A stretch of DNA of 64,000 nt from Linanthus parryae (lineage: Eukaryota > Streptophyta > Magnoliopsida > Ericales > Polemoniaceae), in the NCBI GenBank assembly GCA_023055425.1, contig JALGPY010000009.1, positions 54,250,616-54,314,615 on the forward strand, in the 5' to 3' direction. The position numbers and the translations under genes were made by a program. The notes under the pieces are model-generated. The model ran no database searches. It was given only the letters and a program-made list of their open reading frames with translations, and was not told the origin of the DNA. Shown here piece by piece: positions 30,711 to 42,202 of the stretch (positions are counted from its first letter, which is position 1; the number at the start of each line of letters is the position of its first letter).

Positions 30711-33263
30711 GACAGGGAAGACAGTTCAACCGCTAACCCTCAAAAAAGGGGTTCGGTCGAGCAGGAAGCAGAGCAGACTAATGAGGGTAATCCAGAAACA
30801 GTGCCAATTTCTAAGGAGGTTCCTTACCCTCTGAAGACACGTAGGAGAGATGACAGCAAAGACTACGCCAGATTTCTGGAGGTATTCAAGCGATTACAGA
30901 TAAACATACCTTTTGCCGAAGCACTTGCCAAAATGCCTACTTATGCGAAATTTCTCAAAGACATATTGTATGGGAGAAGGCGAATGAGTGACTTCGAAAC
31001 AGTGAATCTGACGGCAGAAGCGAGAAGTTGTGTGAAAAATGGTCTTCCACTGAAAAAGAAAGACCCTGGCAGCTTTGTTATTCCAGTAACTCTGGGCAGT
31101 GCATACACAGGAAAAGCCTTATGCGACTTGGGCGCCAGCATCAACCTGATGCCACTGACCATCTTCAAAAGTCTGGGAGTCGGAGAACCACGTCCAACAA
31201 GAATTATGCTTCAAATGGCTGACAGATCTGTGAAACCTGCCTATGGAGTAATTGAAGATATCCTGGTAAAAGTTGGAGAGCTTATTTTTCCAGCAGATTT
31301 TGTGATCCTGGATATGGAGGCCGGAGAGGTCCCGCTAATCCTGGGCAGACCTTTCCTAGCAACTGGTGAAGCCATTATTAACTGCAAAAGTGGAGAGTTG
31401 TCCATGCAAATCAACGAGGAAAAAGTGAAATTTAATGTCTTCAAATCTCTCCAGCTTCCTGACCATTATGGGCATGAAAACTGTTTTGCAGTAGAGGTAA
31501 TTGATGATCTGGAGAATGAGAAGATGGAAAATTTATGGGAAGAATTTGAGGACATGTATCCAGAGGAAACAGAGGAGCAGCAGGATGAGCAGATCATGGG
31601 AACAGAAAGCTGGGTCACGCTATATAGGGATGAAGGAGGCGAGCAGAAAATGACACTGGTCCCATCACTCCAGGAACCACCAGTCCTGGAATTAAAACAG
31701 TTGCCAGACCACCTCAGGTACGCTTTTATTGGTGAAAATAATACTCTGCCGGTAATTGTTTCTTCTCTTTTATCTCAGGAACAGGAACAAAAGCTGCTGG
31801 AGGTACTTCGAGAGCATAAAGAAGCCATCGGATGGACAATTGCGGACCTAAAGGGAATCAGTCCTGATTACTGCATGCACAAAATAAGAATCGAAGAAGG
31901 AAAGAAGCCAGTCATCCAGCCTCAACGGAGACTAAACCCAATTATGAAAGATGTGGTACGTAAGGAGGTCATGAAGTGGCTAGAAGCAGGAATTATATAC
32001 CCCATATCCGACAGCACCTGGGTCAGTCCTGTCCAGTGTGTACCAAAGAAAGGGGGTACTACAGTAGTACAGAATGCTGATCTGGAGCAGATCGCCCAGC
32101 GCACTGTCACTGGCTGGCGAATCTGTATGGACTATCGGAAGCTGAACGATGCCACACTGAAAGACCACTTTCCGCTGCCATTCATGGACCAGATGTTGGA
32201 CAGACTAGTTCAACATGCTTATTACTGCTTTCTTGACGGGTACTCTGGCTACAACCAGATCTATATAAATCCAGAAGATCAAGAAAAGACGACGTTCACC
32301 TGCCCATACGGAACGTTCGCCTTTAGACGAATGCCATTTGGATTGTGCAATGCTCCAGCAACATTCCAAAGATGTATGATGGCTATTTTCTCTGATATGA
32401 TAGAGAAAAATTTGGAAGTTTTCATGGACGATTTTTCGTTATTCGGAGACAGCTTTGAAGACTGCTTATACCATCTGGCCAGAGTTCTGATTCGCTGCAG
32501 AAAAACAAACCTGGTACTCAACTGGGAAAAATGCCACTTCATGGTTACTGAAGGAATAGTGCTGGGACACAGGATTTCCAGCAAAGGACTGGAAGTAGAC
32601 AGGGCAAAAATAGAGGTGATCAAGCAGCTGCCATATTCAACCACAGTGAAGGCAATTAAGAGTTTTTTGGGCCACGCAGGATTTTACAGAAGGTTTATTA
32701 AAGATTTCTCAAAATTTACAAAGCCACTATGTAATTTGTTGGGAAAAGATGTGCCCTTCGTATTTGATGAAGCCTGCAAAGAAGCCTTTGACGTGCTTAA
32801 AGAGAGGCTGACAACTGCACCCATTATCACAACGCCAGACTGGACCCTCCCATTCGAGCTGATGTGCGACGCCAGTGATTACGCAGTGGGCGCGGTACTG
32901 GGACAGCGAAAAGACAAAGTGTGCAGTGTCATCTACTATGCCAGCAGGGTCCTGAATGAGGCACAGATTAATTATGGGACTACAGAGAAGGAGCTGCTGG
33001 CAGTCGTTTTTGCCCTGGATAAGTTCAGATCGTACCTGGTAGGTTCAAAAGTCATCATATTCACAGATCACAGTGCGCTGAAATACTTACTGGAGAAGAA
33101 GGATGCAAAGCCAAGGCTGCTGCGTTGGATTCTGCTGATGCAGGAATTTGATGTCGAAATCAGGGATAAAAAGGGAGTTGAAAATGTGGTAGCTGATCAT
33201 CTATCTCGCCTGGAAAACCCTACAGAAGAATTGGTGCCAATTCAAGAAAGTTTTTCCGGATGA
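30705..33263 (+). CDS. pol: Athila pol: protease, reverse transcriptase, RNase H
   Basis: An open frame of 852 codons with no ATG at its start; it is expected to be made as part of a polyprotein. The aspartic protease active site DLGAS is at residues about 141-145. The reverse transcriptase covers about residues 370-620, with LDGYSGYNQI and the catalytic FMDDF at 573-577. RNase H follows (CDASDYAVGAVLG with Asp at about 722, TTEKELLAVVFA, FTDHSALKYLL) and ends DHLSRLE. All catalytic residues I can check are present. The stop at 33,261 is due to a frameshift at the T run near 33,252, since the integrase continues one frame over. In the family this enzyme copies the element RNA into DNA inside the particle. 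Confidence 0.93.
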   Translation: MIDREDSSTANPQKRGSVEQEAEQTNEGNPETVPISKEVPYPLKTRRRDDSKDYARFLEVFKRLQINIPFAEALAKMPTYAKFLKDILYGRRRMSDFETVNLTAEARSCVKNGLPLKKKDPGSFVIPVTLGSAYTGKALCDLGASINLMPLTIFKSLGVGEPRPTRIMLQMADRSVKPAYGVIEDILVKVGELIFPADFVILDMEAGEVPLILGRPFLATGEAIINCKSGELSMQINEEKVKFNVFKSLQLPDHYGHENCFAVEVIDDLENEKMENLWEEFEDMYPEETEEQQDEQIMGTESWVTLYRDEGGEQKMTLVPSLQEPPVLELKQLPDHLRYAFIGENNTLPVIVSSLLSQEQEQKLLEVLREHKEAIGWTIADLKGISPDYCMHKIRIEEGKKPVIQPQRRLNPIMKDVVRKEVMKWLEAGIIYPISDSTWVSPVQCVPKKGGTTVVQNADLEQIAQRTVTGWRICMDYRKLNDATLKDHFPLPFMDQMLDRLVQHAYYCFLDGYSGYNQIYINPEDQEKTTFTCPYGTFAFRRMPFGLCNAPATFQRCMMAIFSDMIEKNLEVFMDDFSLFGDSFEDCLYHLARVLIRCRKTNLVLNWEKCHFMVTEGIVLGHRISSKGLEVDRAKIEVIKQLPYSTTVKAIKSFLGHAGFYRRFIKDFSKFTKPLCNLLGKDVPFVFDEACKEAFDVLKERLTTAPIITTPDWTLPFELMCDASDYAVGAVLGQRKDKVCSVIYYASRVLNEAQINYGTTEKELLAVVFALDKFRSYLVGSKVIIFTDHSALKYLLEKKDAKPRLLRWILLMQEFDVEIRDKKGVENVVADHLSRLENPTEELVPIQESFSG

Positions 33264-33270
33264 ACATATT

Positions 33271-34222
33271 ATGAAGATCAAGACCAATAGACGGCCCTGG
33301 TATTACGCCATAGCCAATTATTTGGTCAATGGAGCACTCCCTGAAGACATCACCCCTTGGCAGAAAAAGAAGTTTATTTCAGACTGCAAGCAATATTTCT
33401 GGGACGATCCTTATCTGTTCAAGCAAGGGGCAGATAATATTCTCCGTCGTTGCATTCCATGTCACGAGATTTTGGAGGTAATTCAGCACTGCCACTCAGC
33501 ACAATGTGGGGGACACTTCAGCGGACCGAGAACAGCCCACAAAGTGCTACAGTCAGGATTTTTCTGGCCAACAGTCTTCAAGGATTGCCATGATTATGCG
33601 CAGAGTTGTGATCGCTGCCAACGGACAGGAAATATTTCTCAGCGAAATGAAATGCCCATGACACTTTGGCAGGAAGTCGAGCCTTTTGACGTTTGGGTCC
33701 ATTCCCTTCGTCTCTGGGAATCTCTACATCTTACTGGCAGTAGATTACGTGTCAAAATGGGTAGAAGCAATAGCCTGTCAGAAGAACGATGCGGCAGTCG
33801 TTGAAAGATTCCTCAAACGTAATATCTTTACCAGATTCGGAACACCGAGGGCCATGGTCAGTGATGAAGGTTCTCATTTTATCAATAAGGTCTTTGCCAA
33901 ATTTTTAAAGCAGTACGGGGTGTGTATCCACAAGGTATCACTGCCTTATCATCCTCAGGCAAACAGGCAAGCAGAGGTGTCCAACAGTGAGATAAAGAGC
34001 ATACTGGAAAAAATTGTGAATCCTGGACGCAAGGACTGGTCGCTAAAGCTGGATGATGCGCTCTGGGCATACAGAACTGCTTACAAAACCCCGCTGGGAA
34101 TGTCCCCATACCAGCTGGTGTTTGGAAAAGCATGTCACTTACCAGTAGAATTGGAACACAAAGCATACTGGGCAATCAAGCAGCTGAATATGGATCACAG
34201 TTTATCGGGAAGCAAACGAAAG
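33271..34222 (+). pseudogene. Athila integrase, N-terminal finger and core, broken
   Basis: 33,271-33,690 carries the HHCC zinc finger region (HCHSAQCGGHF, then SCDRCQR). Near 33,695 the frame shifts and the stretch that carries the first catalytic Asp in this family is missing. The core resumes with [13 protein letters not shown]; the second catalytic Asp is in VSDEGSHF and the Glu is in the [15 protein letters not shown] region. The frame is then interrupted at 34,222 by the nested retrotransposon array and resumes at 53,252. Two independent lesions make the enzyme inactive. Confidence 0.88.
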
Positions 34223-34227
34223 ATGGC

Positions 34228-36421
34228 TGTTAAGGATCGTAAATTGCATATTTTAGTATGTTAACGAACTCTTCATAACTTGCTAATATGTGTAATTTAT
34301 CTATTTTATCTCTCTTTCTAGACTTATGCTTGTTTTCGTAGTTTTGGTTGTTTTTCCCTAATTTTGTAGGTGAAAACGTGCTTTAAAACGCAAGAGGCGA
34401 GCTAGGGGACCTTAAACGATGAATTTGAAGAGGATTTGCGGCTCAAGAGCCATGAAGAAGGGACTTGGATGACCTAATTTGAAGAATAGTTGAAGATTTA
34501 AGGGCCAATTTGAGAAGACAAGAGAAGAATTGGGGCCATTATTGAAGATCTAGAAGTCAAAAGTGAAGGTCAAGGGCCAAGAAGACAAGTTCTTAACGGA
34601 AGTGGGGCTTAAGTGCAAGTTTCTAAACCTTTTAATGGCTATTTTGAAGAGCTCCTAACGGAGTTGGGGTGTTATTGCTGTTTTTCCAAACCTTTTAAGA
34701 GGAGATGGGGGTATTTTAAAACATTACAGCAAACAAGGGGGGGAGCTGAGTGAAATTATGCCAAAACAACTCAGCAACTGTTACGTCTCTCTCTCCCCAT
34801 CGTCGTCCTCAAGCAGAGAACCCACACCAGCCATGGAAGCACGACGAAGCTTCCTCCAAGCTTCACCCCGCCCTCATCTCTTCACCAAATCACCCAAACC
34901 CGGTACCAAAACGCTCCTAAGCCCAAGCTCTCTCTACTACAGCAATTAATTCGGCCCAAGAGTGATCCAAACAGAAATCCCCAATTCTACCTAGGGTTTG
35001 TGAGGCGAACAAAATGAACGATTCAAAGGTCATCAGTCAAATTTGAGGGTGGGGATACATTCTTGGAGGCCAAGGAAGCTCAAAGACAACTCTATAAAAG
35101 CTAGCTTGAAAAAATCAAAGCTCTTCTCTTCCCAGACCCGACTGTTCACAGTGCTCTGTTTTGGGTTTTTGTTTCTCCTCTCTCTCTCTCTCCGATTTCG
35201 CCCAGATTTGGGTTGTTCTTGAGCTATCTAAGAGCTAGAACATAGAAAGAGGAAGAGAGGGAGAGAGGAGTCTTGTTTTTGACGATTTTTCAGTCGAATT
35301 TCTGGGAATTTTCGGTTTGCTACAGTGCTCTGTTCTCTATTCTGCTGCTGTGAGATGTTCTTGGTTCTGCTAGTGTAGCAGTAGCAGCAGCAGTAGCAGA
35401 AATAGCTCTCTAGTCTTGGTAGCTTCTAGCTAATTGTTAGTGTTTGTTTTGAGATAATAGTTTGTTCTTCAATTTGTAGTTTGATGTATTGAGGTTGAAT
35501 TGGTGAAAACAATTGGTTGATTCAAGTGTTGGCTATGAAAATATCATTTCTCTTTATTACTCTTGAATCTATCATGTCTAGCTAATTCAATTGCTTGGGT
35601 GATTTGGGACTATCTAGTGTCTAAATCTTTCTATTGCTTCTAGTTGAACTTCAAGGATGAATGGGTTGAATTGGGTTCACTTGAATGCTTAGTGCAATGT
35701 TTGGATTTCTCATGTTGATATATTTGATACATTGAATAGGTAGATGTGCGAATATGCTTGACGTGTTTGATTTGAAGTTGCATTTGAGTGAGAGTAACTC
35801 GTCAATCCTAACTTTGAGAAATCGAGTTCTAGTTAGGTGATTTGAGTGAGAATTTACAAATCTCATTTGTTGCTTGATCTTTCATGTGGAAACATCTATG
35901 TGTGTTTACATATGGTTGATGCTTGAAACACTTGAAATTTGGAGAATCTCATTGGAATAGCCTCTTTAGTGCTTGAATAGCGTGTTGGATTTTCACACTT
36001 CTCTTGTCGCGAGTTGGATTGTATGAGCAATCACTTCTTGAGATACTTGTCTTGTGGATTGACACATGCGAATTGAGAATCGGGCTTGAATATAATAGGA
36101 GGATTGGTCACTAGAGAAACCGATGATCCCTAGCCCCTCATTACTTGGTATTTCGCTTAGTTTCTTGAATCGTAGCTCTAGTAGTCGTTTACTTTGTTCT
36201 TAAACTCAAACCTCAAACTTGCTCCATCAATTGATTTTGGTGTATTTGAATAGCTTGGCAAGCTTTAAAGCCATTGAGAGTTTGTGTTTCTTACTTTAGT
36301 TTGTCGTTTTTTTAGTAATAGTAAGTCATTGTCTAAACCTCCTCTCCTTGTGGATTCGACCCCGTTCTTACTCGGGTACTACTTAGAACGATATTCCTAT
36401 ACTTGGGAATTATCGTCAACA
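34228..36421 (+). repeat. LTR1 of the array
   Basis: 2,194 bases. TATA box TATAAAAG at 35,093-35,100. It is the most diverged of the four: several variants (AGCAATTAATTCGG, GAGAGTAACTCG, GATACATTG) are not shared with LTR2-4. Confidence 0.96.
35093..35100 (+). promoter_or_regulatory. TATA box of LTR1
   Basis: TATAAAAG, 865 bases into the LTR. The equivalent box occurs at the same offset in LTR2 (40,703), LTR3 and LTR4. CT-rich leader sequence follows. Confidence 0.65.
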
Positions 36422-36427
36422 AGTTTT

Positions 36428-36445
36428 TGGCGCCGTTGCCGGGGA
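36428..36445 (+). promoter_or_regulatory. Primer binding site, internal 1 (tRNA-Asp)
   Basis: TGGCGCCGTTGCCGGGGA, identical to the Athila host site and at the same six-base distance from the LTR. Confidence 0.9.
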
Positions 36446-36592
36446 GAGGCTAGGTATTAGATTTGATTTGCTTTGTTTTTTTAGTATTTTTCTTGACATT
36501 TTCTCTAGTTGGTTGTGGTTAGTTAAGCTTGTGAGATCAAGAGGGCTTGTGAAATTCATCAAGTACCTCTCATCTACTTGCTTGAAAAAAAA

Positions 36593-38110
36593 ATGTCTTA
36601 TGAACATTTTGGACTTGGTGAGAGGCCTAACGTCCATTCACATCCTTACTACTATGCATTTACTAGACATGAAAGTCATTCTAAGGAATCAATGCGTTCC
36701 AAACGTGAGCGTGCTTACAATAATGGTGATTATTTTCCTAATAATGATTATTCTTGGCATGATAGTAGGACACTAGAGTACACATCTCATGCTTCTTGTG
36801 CACAATCACCTCCCTCAAACACTTACATGTTTTTGAACTCTCATGATTCTTGCACTTATCAATATAATGATATGATGTGTGAATCAAGAGAAGTTAATCA
36901 TTTTGAGAGGGAATCACTTGTGAATGATGAGCTAAATATTCCTATAAGTGATTCTCTAGAGGAGACATTTCAAAAATATCTCCAAGGCACGAAAGAACTA
37001 AGAGATTCAATAAGAGAACTAAGAGAATCACAAAGTAAACTTGAATGCTCATTTAGAGAAGTAGAAGGGTCGCTTTGTCACTCGATTGATAGAGTGGAAT
37101 CCTCTTATTCACAATCGCATGATAATGAGTCTCTTGCATATAGTACTTATTCTTCACAAAAATCTCCATCATATGAGTCTCAAGTTCTTATTCACACACA
37201 TCACGAGCTTGCTCAAGATCAAATTTTGGATGATGTGTTTGATGATGGAGTTGTTGCCACTAGGATAGGTGATTGTATTCATTTCTCATTTGCACAATCT
37301 AAAGAAGCATGTGATAGTGATATTGGTAGTGAGATTGATATTTTTGATGATGACTCTTCAACCCATGACATGAGTGAAGCCATTTTGGATGACTCACATA
37401 GTGACACTTGTGAGGAGGAGTCGCAAAATGAAAATCACTCATGTGATGAGTTAGGGGTCAAATTTGATGCTACCACTAGTGAAGGGAATGTAGACTTGTC
37501 TTGTGCTCAAGAAGAGCCTAGTACTTACCGGAGTTCTTATGATCTTGATTGTGATTAAATTGAAGTTTTATTGGGAGGTACTCCGGTTAGTATTGACATG
37601 TCCAATGAAGATCCGGGGAGCTATGCTCGTATTTGTGACGAAATTGAATTTTACTTGAATGCTCCCTTGGATTCTATCATTATGGAAGATGTGCCTAAGG
37701 GTTTGGATGAGGCTTCAAGTTCTCAAATTATTTATACTCCCACTTGTGAAGCCCCATCCCCAAATCCATATGACTTAATTAAAAGTGATGAGATTGAGGA
37801 TTCACAAGTTGCCACCATCTCTCAAGTTTTGATTTCAAGTAAAAATTTGGCAACTTATGAAGACCCATTCTATGATTCAATTAGTTTGAGGATTTCAAAC
37901 CCTTTTCTTAAGATGATGCATGAAATAAACACTTGCTCTAGATTAATTGTTAGATTTTGCTTGCATCTCTTATTCATCTTTTGTGTCTTGCCCCTACTCC
38001 TCCTAGCTATGTTAATTGATGAATCCAAATTTTTAAAGGAGACGTACTTTTCTAAGAATGAAGTAGGGGCATGGCATGGAAAGAAATTTCCAAGATTGGG
38101 GGTGGGATAG
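36593..38110 (+). pseudogene. Array ORF copy 1: acidic, predicted membrane-anchored protein, one nonsense codon
   Basis: From the ATG at 36,593 (MSYEHFGLGERPNVH) the frame spans 506 codons including the stop, interrupted by TAA at 37,556-37,558 (codon 322), where copies 2 and 3 read GAA. Residues about 115-165 look like a coiled coil (LEETFQKYLQGTKELRD, SIRELRESQSKLE). The middle is strongly acidic and Ser-rich (DIGSEIDIFDDDSSTHD). Residues about 451-475 are a hydrophobic segment fitting one transmembrane helix (LLFIFCVLPLLLLAML), followed by a short basic tail. No gag, pol or known domain is recognised. Position after the primer site is that of gag. The C-terminal anchor could suggest an envelope-like or membrane-targeting role, but that is speculation. 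Confidence 0.75.
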
Positions 38111-39837
38111 CATCATTTCCTTTGTTCCACCTCCCTAGTTGTAAATAAATAAATTAGTTTATATCTATTTCTTGCATTTTTTTTTCTATGAACATTTTGT
38201 AGGTTGCTCTTGGAGGAGGACTTGTACTTGGTGGCCAAGAAAGCTACAATGAGGTCTATCTATCCCTTAACTCTTATATGAATTTGTATGCTCTTCCATT
38301 GCTCTCACACATTGAGGACAATGTGACATTTTAGTTGGGGGGTGGGGAATAGATTTTATTTCTTGAAAGCATGCTTTTTCTTCATTAGTGATTTACATGA
38401 AAAATACAAAAAAAATGAAAAATTTGAAAAAAATCATAAAAATTAAAAATAAAAAAAAAAAGAAAAAAAAATTGAAAATCTTGAAAAAAAATGTGTGAAC
38501 CTTTCATGAGAAGCATCACTCTTTCCCCGTGTTAAACCATAGATTTTTTCTTCTTTCTTTGATAGTTTTATTTATTTTCACCTTTCATCTTGAGTCTAGA
38601 TTTTATAGCTTTATTGAGTCTTAGGAAGTTATAGTTGAGTCACTTATTTTGAAAAAATGAAAAAAAAAATAAAAATGAAAAAAAAAGAAAAAAAAAATGA
38701 GAAAAGTGAAAAGGGAGAATTTTAGGAAGCTAGATGTTTTCAAAAAATGAAATTTCTTAGTCCATGTTCCTTTTATTTTTATTTTAGAAAGGAATTCTTT
38801 GCATATACTCAATACATCTACACCAATATCCCACCTTCCGCGATATCATGCGTTCTCACAAAGCGACACACTAAATTTACGTTTCATGTTTAAGCCCTTC
38901 AAGCTAAGTTGATCACATAAACTTTGACGTCTTCTACTTTTGATAAAGGGTGCATTTTCTAAAGCTATTTGAACTTTACAAAAAGGATTTAATTCTAATC
39001 GTTTTTGCGGTGGAAACTTGTAGCCCATTGGAGTGGTGGTTACCAATGACACCCCATGCGATGTCTAAGAAATAGAGGGGTGTCCGGGGATAATGTTACG
39101 TCACCACCTAGATAGCTCCCTTGGTTTAGCTTAAAAAGCCCACTCGCTTGTATATTCCTCTGTTTTGTTGTGGGTCTTGGAGAGTCTTGGATTTGAGGTT
39201 AAAAAAAAAAGAGAGAGAGAGAGAGAAAAAAAATGAAAAATGAAAAAGAAATCATGATAAATCGCACCATCTACCAAAAAATCTACAAAAGGATCATACA
39301 AGCCCACAACCACATCTCTCCTTCTTAAAAATTTTTGTTCAAAGCTTTGGAAATCCATCCTACATGGGTGCTTTTGAATAAGTATGAGAATGTCTAGTTT
39401 CATGTGATCCTTATTTTTGAAGGCATACTTTCTCGCAAATTGGACTTAATTTAACAAGTTTTGTGGTTCGCATGAGTCACCTTCTACCAAACACCGCCCA
39501 CATTTGTATGAGTATATGTTTAGACGTCCATAGGTTTCTTTCTTAATCTTCTTGGACTTTGAGAATTTATTTGAGGAGACATTTGTGCATTCTTCTTTTT
39601 CCCCCACCAAAAAAAAATTAAAACTAGCTAGTAATTCTTTAGGATTTTATTTTCTTTGGGTTCTCACTTAGGATAGATAATATGTGAGAGTGTTTTTGTA
39701 AATATATTGAGTCAAGTTTAGGATTGAGTCAAGACTTGTCTAGTTGAGTGTGTGTCTCTCATGATTGGTTTCTCACTAAATTTCTACTCATATCGCTCTC
39801 TTTGCTCGAGGACGAGCAAAAGGCTAGTTGGGGGGTG
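38111..39837 (+). other. Internal 1, 3' non-coding region with two purine tracts
   Basis: Contains TAGTTGGGGGGTGGGG near 38,333, A-rich tracts at about 38,405-38,490 and 38,650-38,700, and, just before LTR2, the hairpin GCTCGAGGACGAGC (39,804-39,817) followed by the purine tract AGTTGGGGGGTG. The first tract resembles a central polypurine tract and the second the normal plus-strand primer. Confidence 0.7.
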
Positions 39838-42031
39838 TGTTAAGGATCGTAAATTGCATATTTTAGTATGTTAACGAACTCTTCATAACTTGCTAATATG
39901 TGTAATTTATCTATTTTATCTCTCTTTCTAGACTTATGCTTGTTTTCGTAGTTTTGGTTGTTTTTCCCTAATTTTGTAGGTGAAAACGTGCTTTAAAACG
40001 CAAGAGGCGAGCTAGGGGACCTTAAACGATGAATTTGAAGAGGATTTGCGGCTCAAGAGCCATGAAGAAGGGACTTGGATGACCTAATTTGAAGAATAGT
40101 TGAAGATTTAATGGCCAATTTGAGAAGACAAGAGAAGAATTGGGGCCATTATTGAAGATCTAGAAGTCAAAAGTGAAGGTCAGGGGCCAAGAATACAAGT
40201 TCTTAACGGAAGTGGGGCTTAAGTGCAAGTTTCTAAACCTTTTAATGGCTATTTTGAAGAGCTCCTAACGGAATTGGGGTGTTATTGCTGTTTTTCCAAA
40301 CCTTTTAAGAGGAGATGGGGGTATTTTAAAACATTACAGCAAACAAGGGGGGGAGCTGAGTGAAATTATGCAAAAACAACTCAGCAACTGTTACGTCTCT
40401 CTCTCCCCATCGTCGTCCTCAAGCAGAGAACCCACACCAGCCATGGAAGCACGACGAAGCTTCCTCCAAGCTTCACCCCGCCCTCATCTCTTCACCAAAT
40501 CACCCAAACCCGGTACCAAAACGCTCCTAAGCCCAAGCTCTCTCTCCTACAGCCCTTAATTCGGCCCAAGAGTGATCCAAACAGAAATCCCCAATTCTAC
40601 CTAGGGTTTGTGAGGCGAACAAAATGAACGATTCAAAGGTCATCAGTCAAATTTGAGGGTGGGGATACATTCTTGGAGGCCAAGGAAGCTCAAAGACAAC
40701 TCTATAAAAGCTAGTTTGAAGAAATCAAAGCTCTTCTCTTCCCAGACCCGACTGTTCACAGTGCTCTGTTTTGGGTTTTTGTTTCTCCTCTCTCTCTCTC
40801 TCCGATTTCGCCCAGATTTGGGTTGTTCTTGAGCTATGTAAGAGCTAGAACATAGAAAGAGGAAGAGAGGGAGAGAGGAGTCTTGTTTTTGACGATTTTT
40901 CAGTCGAATTTCTGGGAATTTTCGGTTTGCTACAGTACTCTGTTCTCTATTCTGCTGCTGTGAGATGTTCTTGGTTCTGCTAGTGTAGCAGTAGCAGCAG
41001 CAGTAGCAGAAGTAGCTCTCTAGTCTTGGTAGCTTCTAGCTAATTGTTAGTGTTTGTTTTGAGATAATAGTTTGTTCTTCAATTTGTATTTTGATGTATT
41101 GAGGTTGAATTGGTGAAAACAATTGGTTGATTCAAGTGTTGGCTATGAAAATATCATTTCTCTTTATTACTCTTGAATCTATCATGTCTAGCTAATTCAA
41201 TTGCTTGGGTGATTTGGGACTATCTAGTGTCTAAATCTTTCTATTGCTTCTAGTTGAACTTCAAGGATGAATGGGTTGAATTAGGTTCACTTGAATGCTT
41301 AGTGCAATGTTTGGATTTCTCATGTTGATATATTTGATGCATTGAATAGGTAGATGTGCGAATATGCTTGACGTGTTTGATTTGAAGTTGCATTTGAGTG
41401 AGAGGAACTCGTCAATCCTAACTTTGAGAAATCGAGTTCTAGTTAGGTGATTTGAGTGAGAATTTACAAATCTCATTTGTTGCTTGATCTTTCATGTGGA
41501 AACATCTATGTGTGTTTACATATGGTTGATGCTTGAAACACTTGAAATTTGGAGAATCTCATTGGAATAGCCTCTTTAGTGCTTGAATAGCGTGTTGGAT
41601 TTACACACTTCTCTTGTCGCGAGTTGGATTGTATGAGCAATCACTTCTTGAGATACTTGTCTTGTGGATTGACACATGCGAATTGAGAATCGGGCTTGAA
41701 TATAATAGGAGGATTGGTCACTAGAGAAACCGATGATCCCTAGCCCCTCATTACTTGGTATTTCGCTTAGTTTCTTGAATCGTAGCTCTAGTAGTCGTTT
41801 ACTTTGTTCTTAAACTCAAACCTCAAACTTGCTCCATCAATTGATTTTGGTGTATTTGAATAGCTTGGCAAGCTTTAAAGCTATTGAGAGTTTGTGTTTC
41901 TTACTTTAGTTTGTCGTTTTTTTAGTAATAGTAAGTCATTGTCTAAACCTCCTCTCCTTGTGGATTCGACCCCGTTCTTACTCGGGTACTACTTAGAACG
42001 ATATTCCTATACTTGGGAATTATCGTCAACA
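39838..42031 (+). repeat. LTR2 of the array
   Basis: 2,194 bases. Shares variants with LTR3 and LTR4 (GAGAGGAACTCG, AGCCCTTAATTCGG, GATGCATTG) against LTR1. Private changes include TTGTATTTTGATG near 41,087. Confidence 0.96.
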
Positions 42032-42037
42032 AGTTTT

Positions 42038-42055
42038 TGGTGCCGTTGCCGGGGA
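42038..42055 (+). promoter_or_regulatory. Primer binding site, internal 2, mutated
   Basis: Reads TGGTGCCGTTGCCGGGGA: the fourth base of the site is T instead of C compared with the other two copies and the Athila site, weakening the match to tRNA-Asp. Confidence 0.85.
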
Positions 42056-42202
42056 GAGGCTAGGTATTAGATTTGATTTGCTTTGTTTTTTTAGTATTTT
42101 TCTTGACATTTTCTCTAGTTGGTTGTGGTTAGTTAAGCTTGTGAGATCAAGAGGGCTTGTGAAATTCATCAAGTACCTCTCATCTACTTGCTTGAAAAAA
42201 AA

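Noticed and set aside
34758..34949. 63-codon ORF in each array LTR
   Set aside because: It lies upstream of the TATA box within the LTR, is Ser/Pro low complexity, and differs at its start (CAA for CCA near 40,371) without sign of constraint.
38400..38710. A-rich tracts as poly(A) tails of inserted retroposons
   Set aside because: They recur at the same place in all three internal regions and are interrupted (AAAATGAAAA), so they belong to the element.
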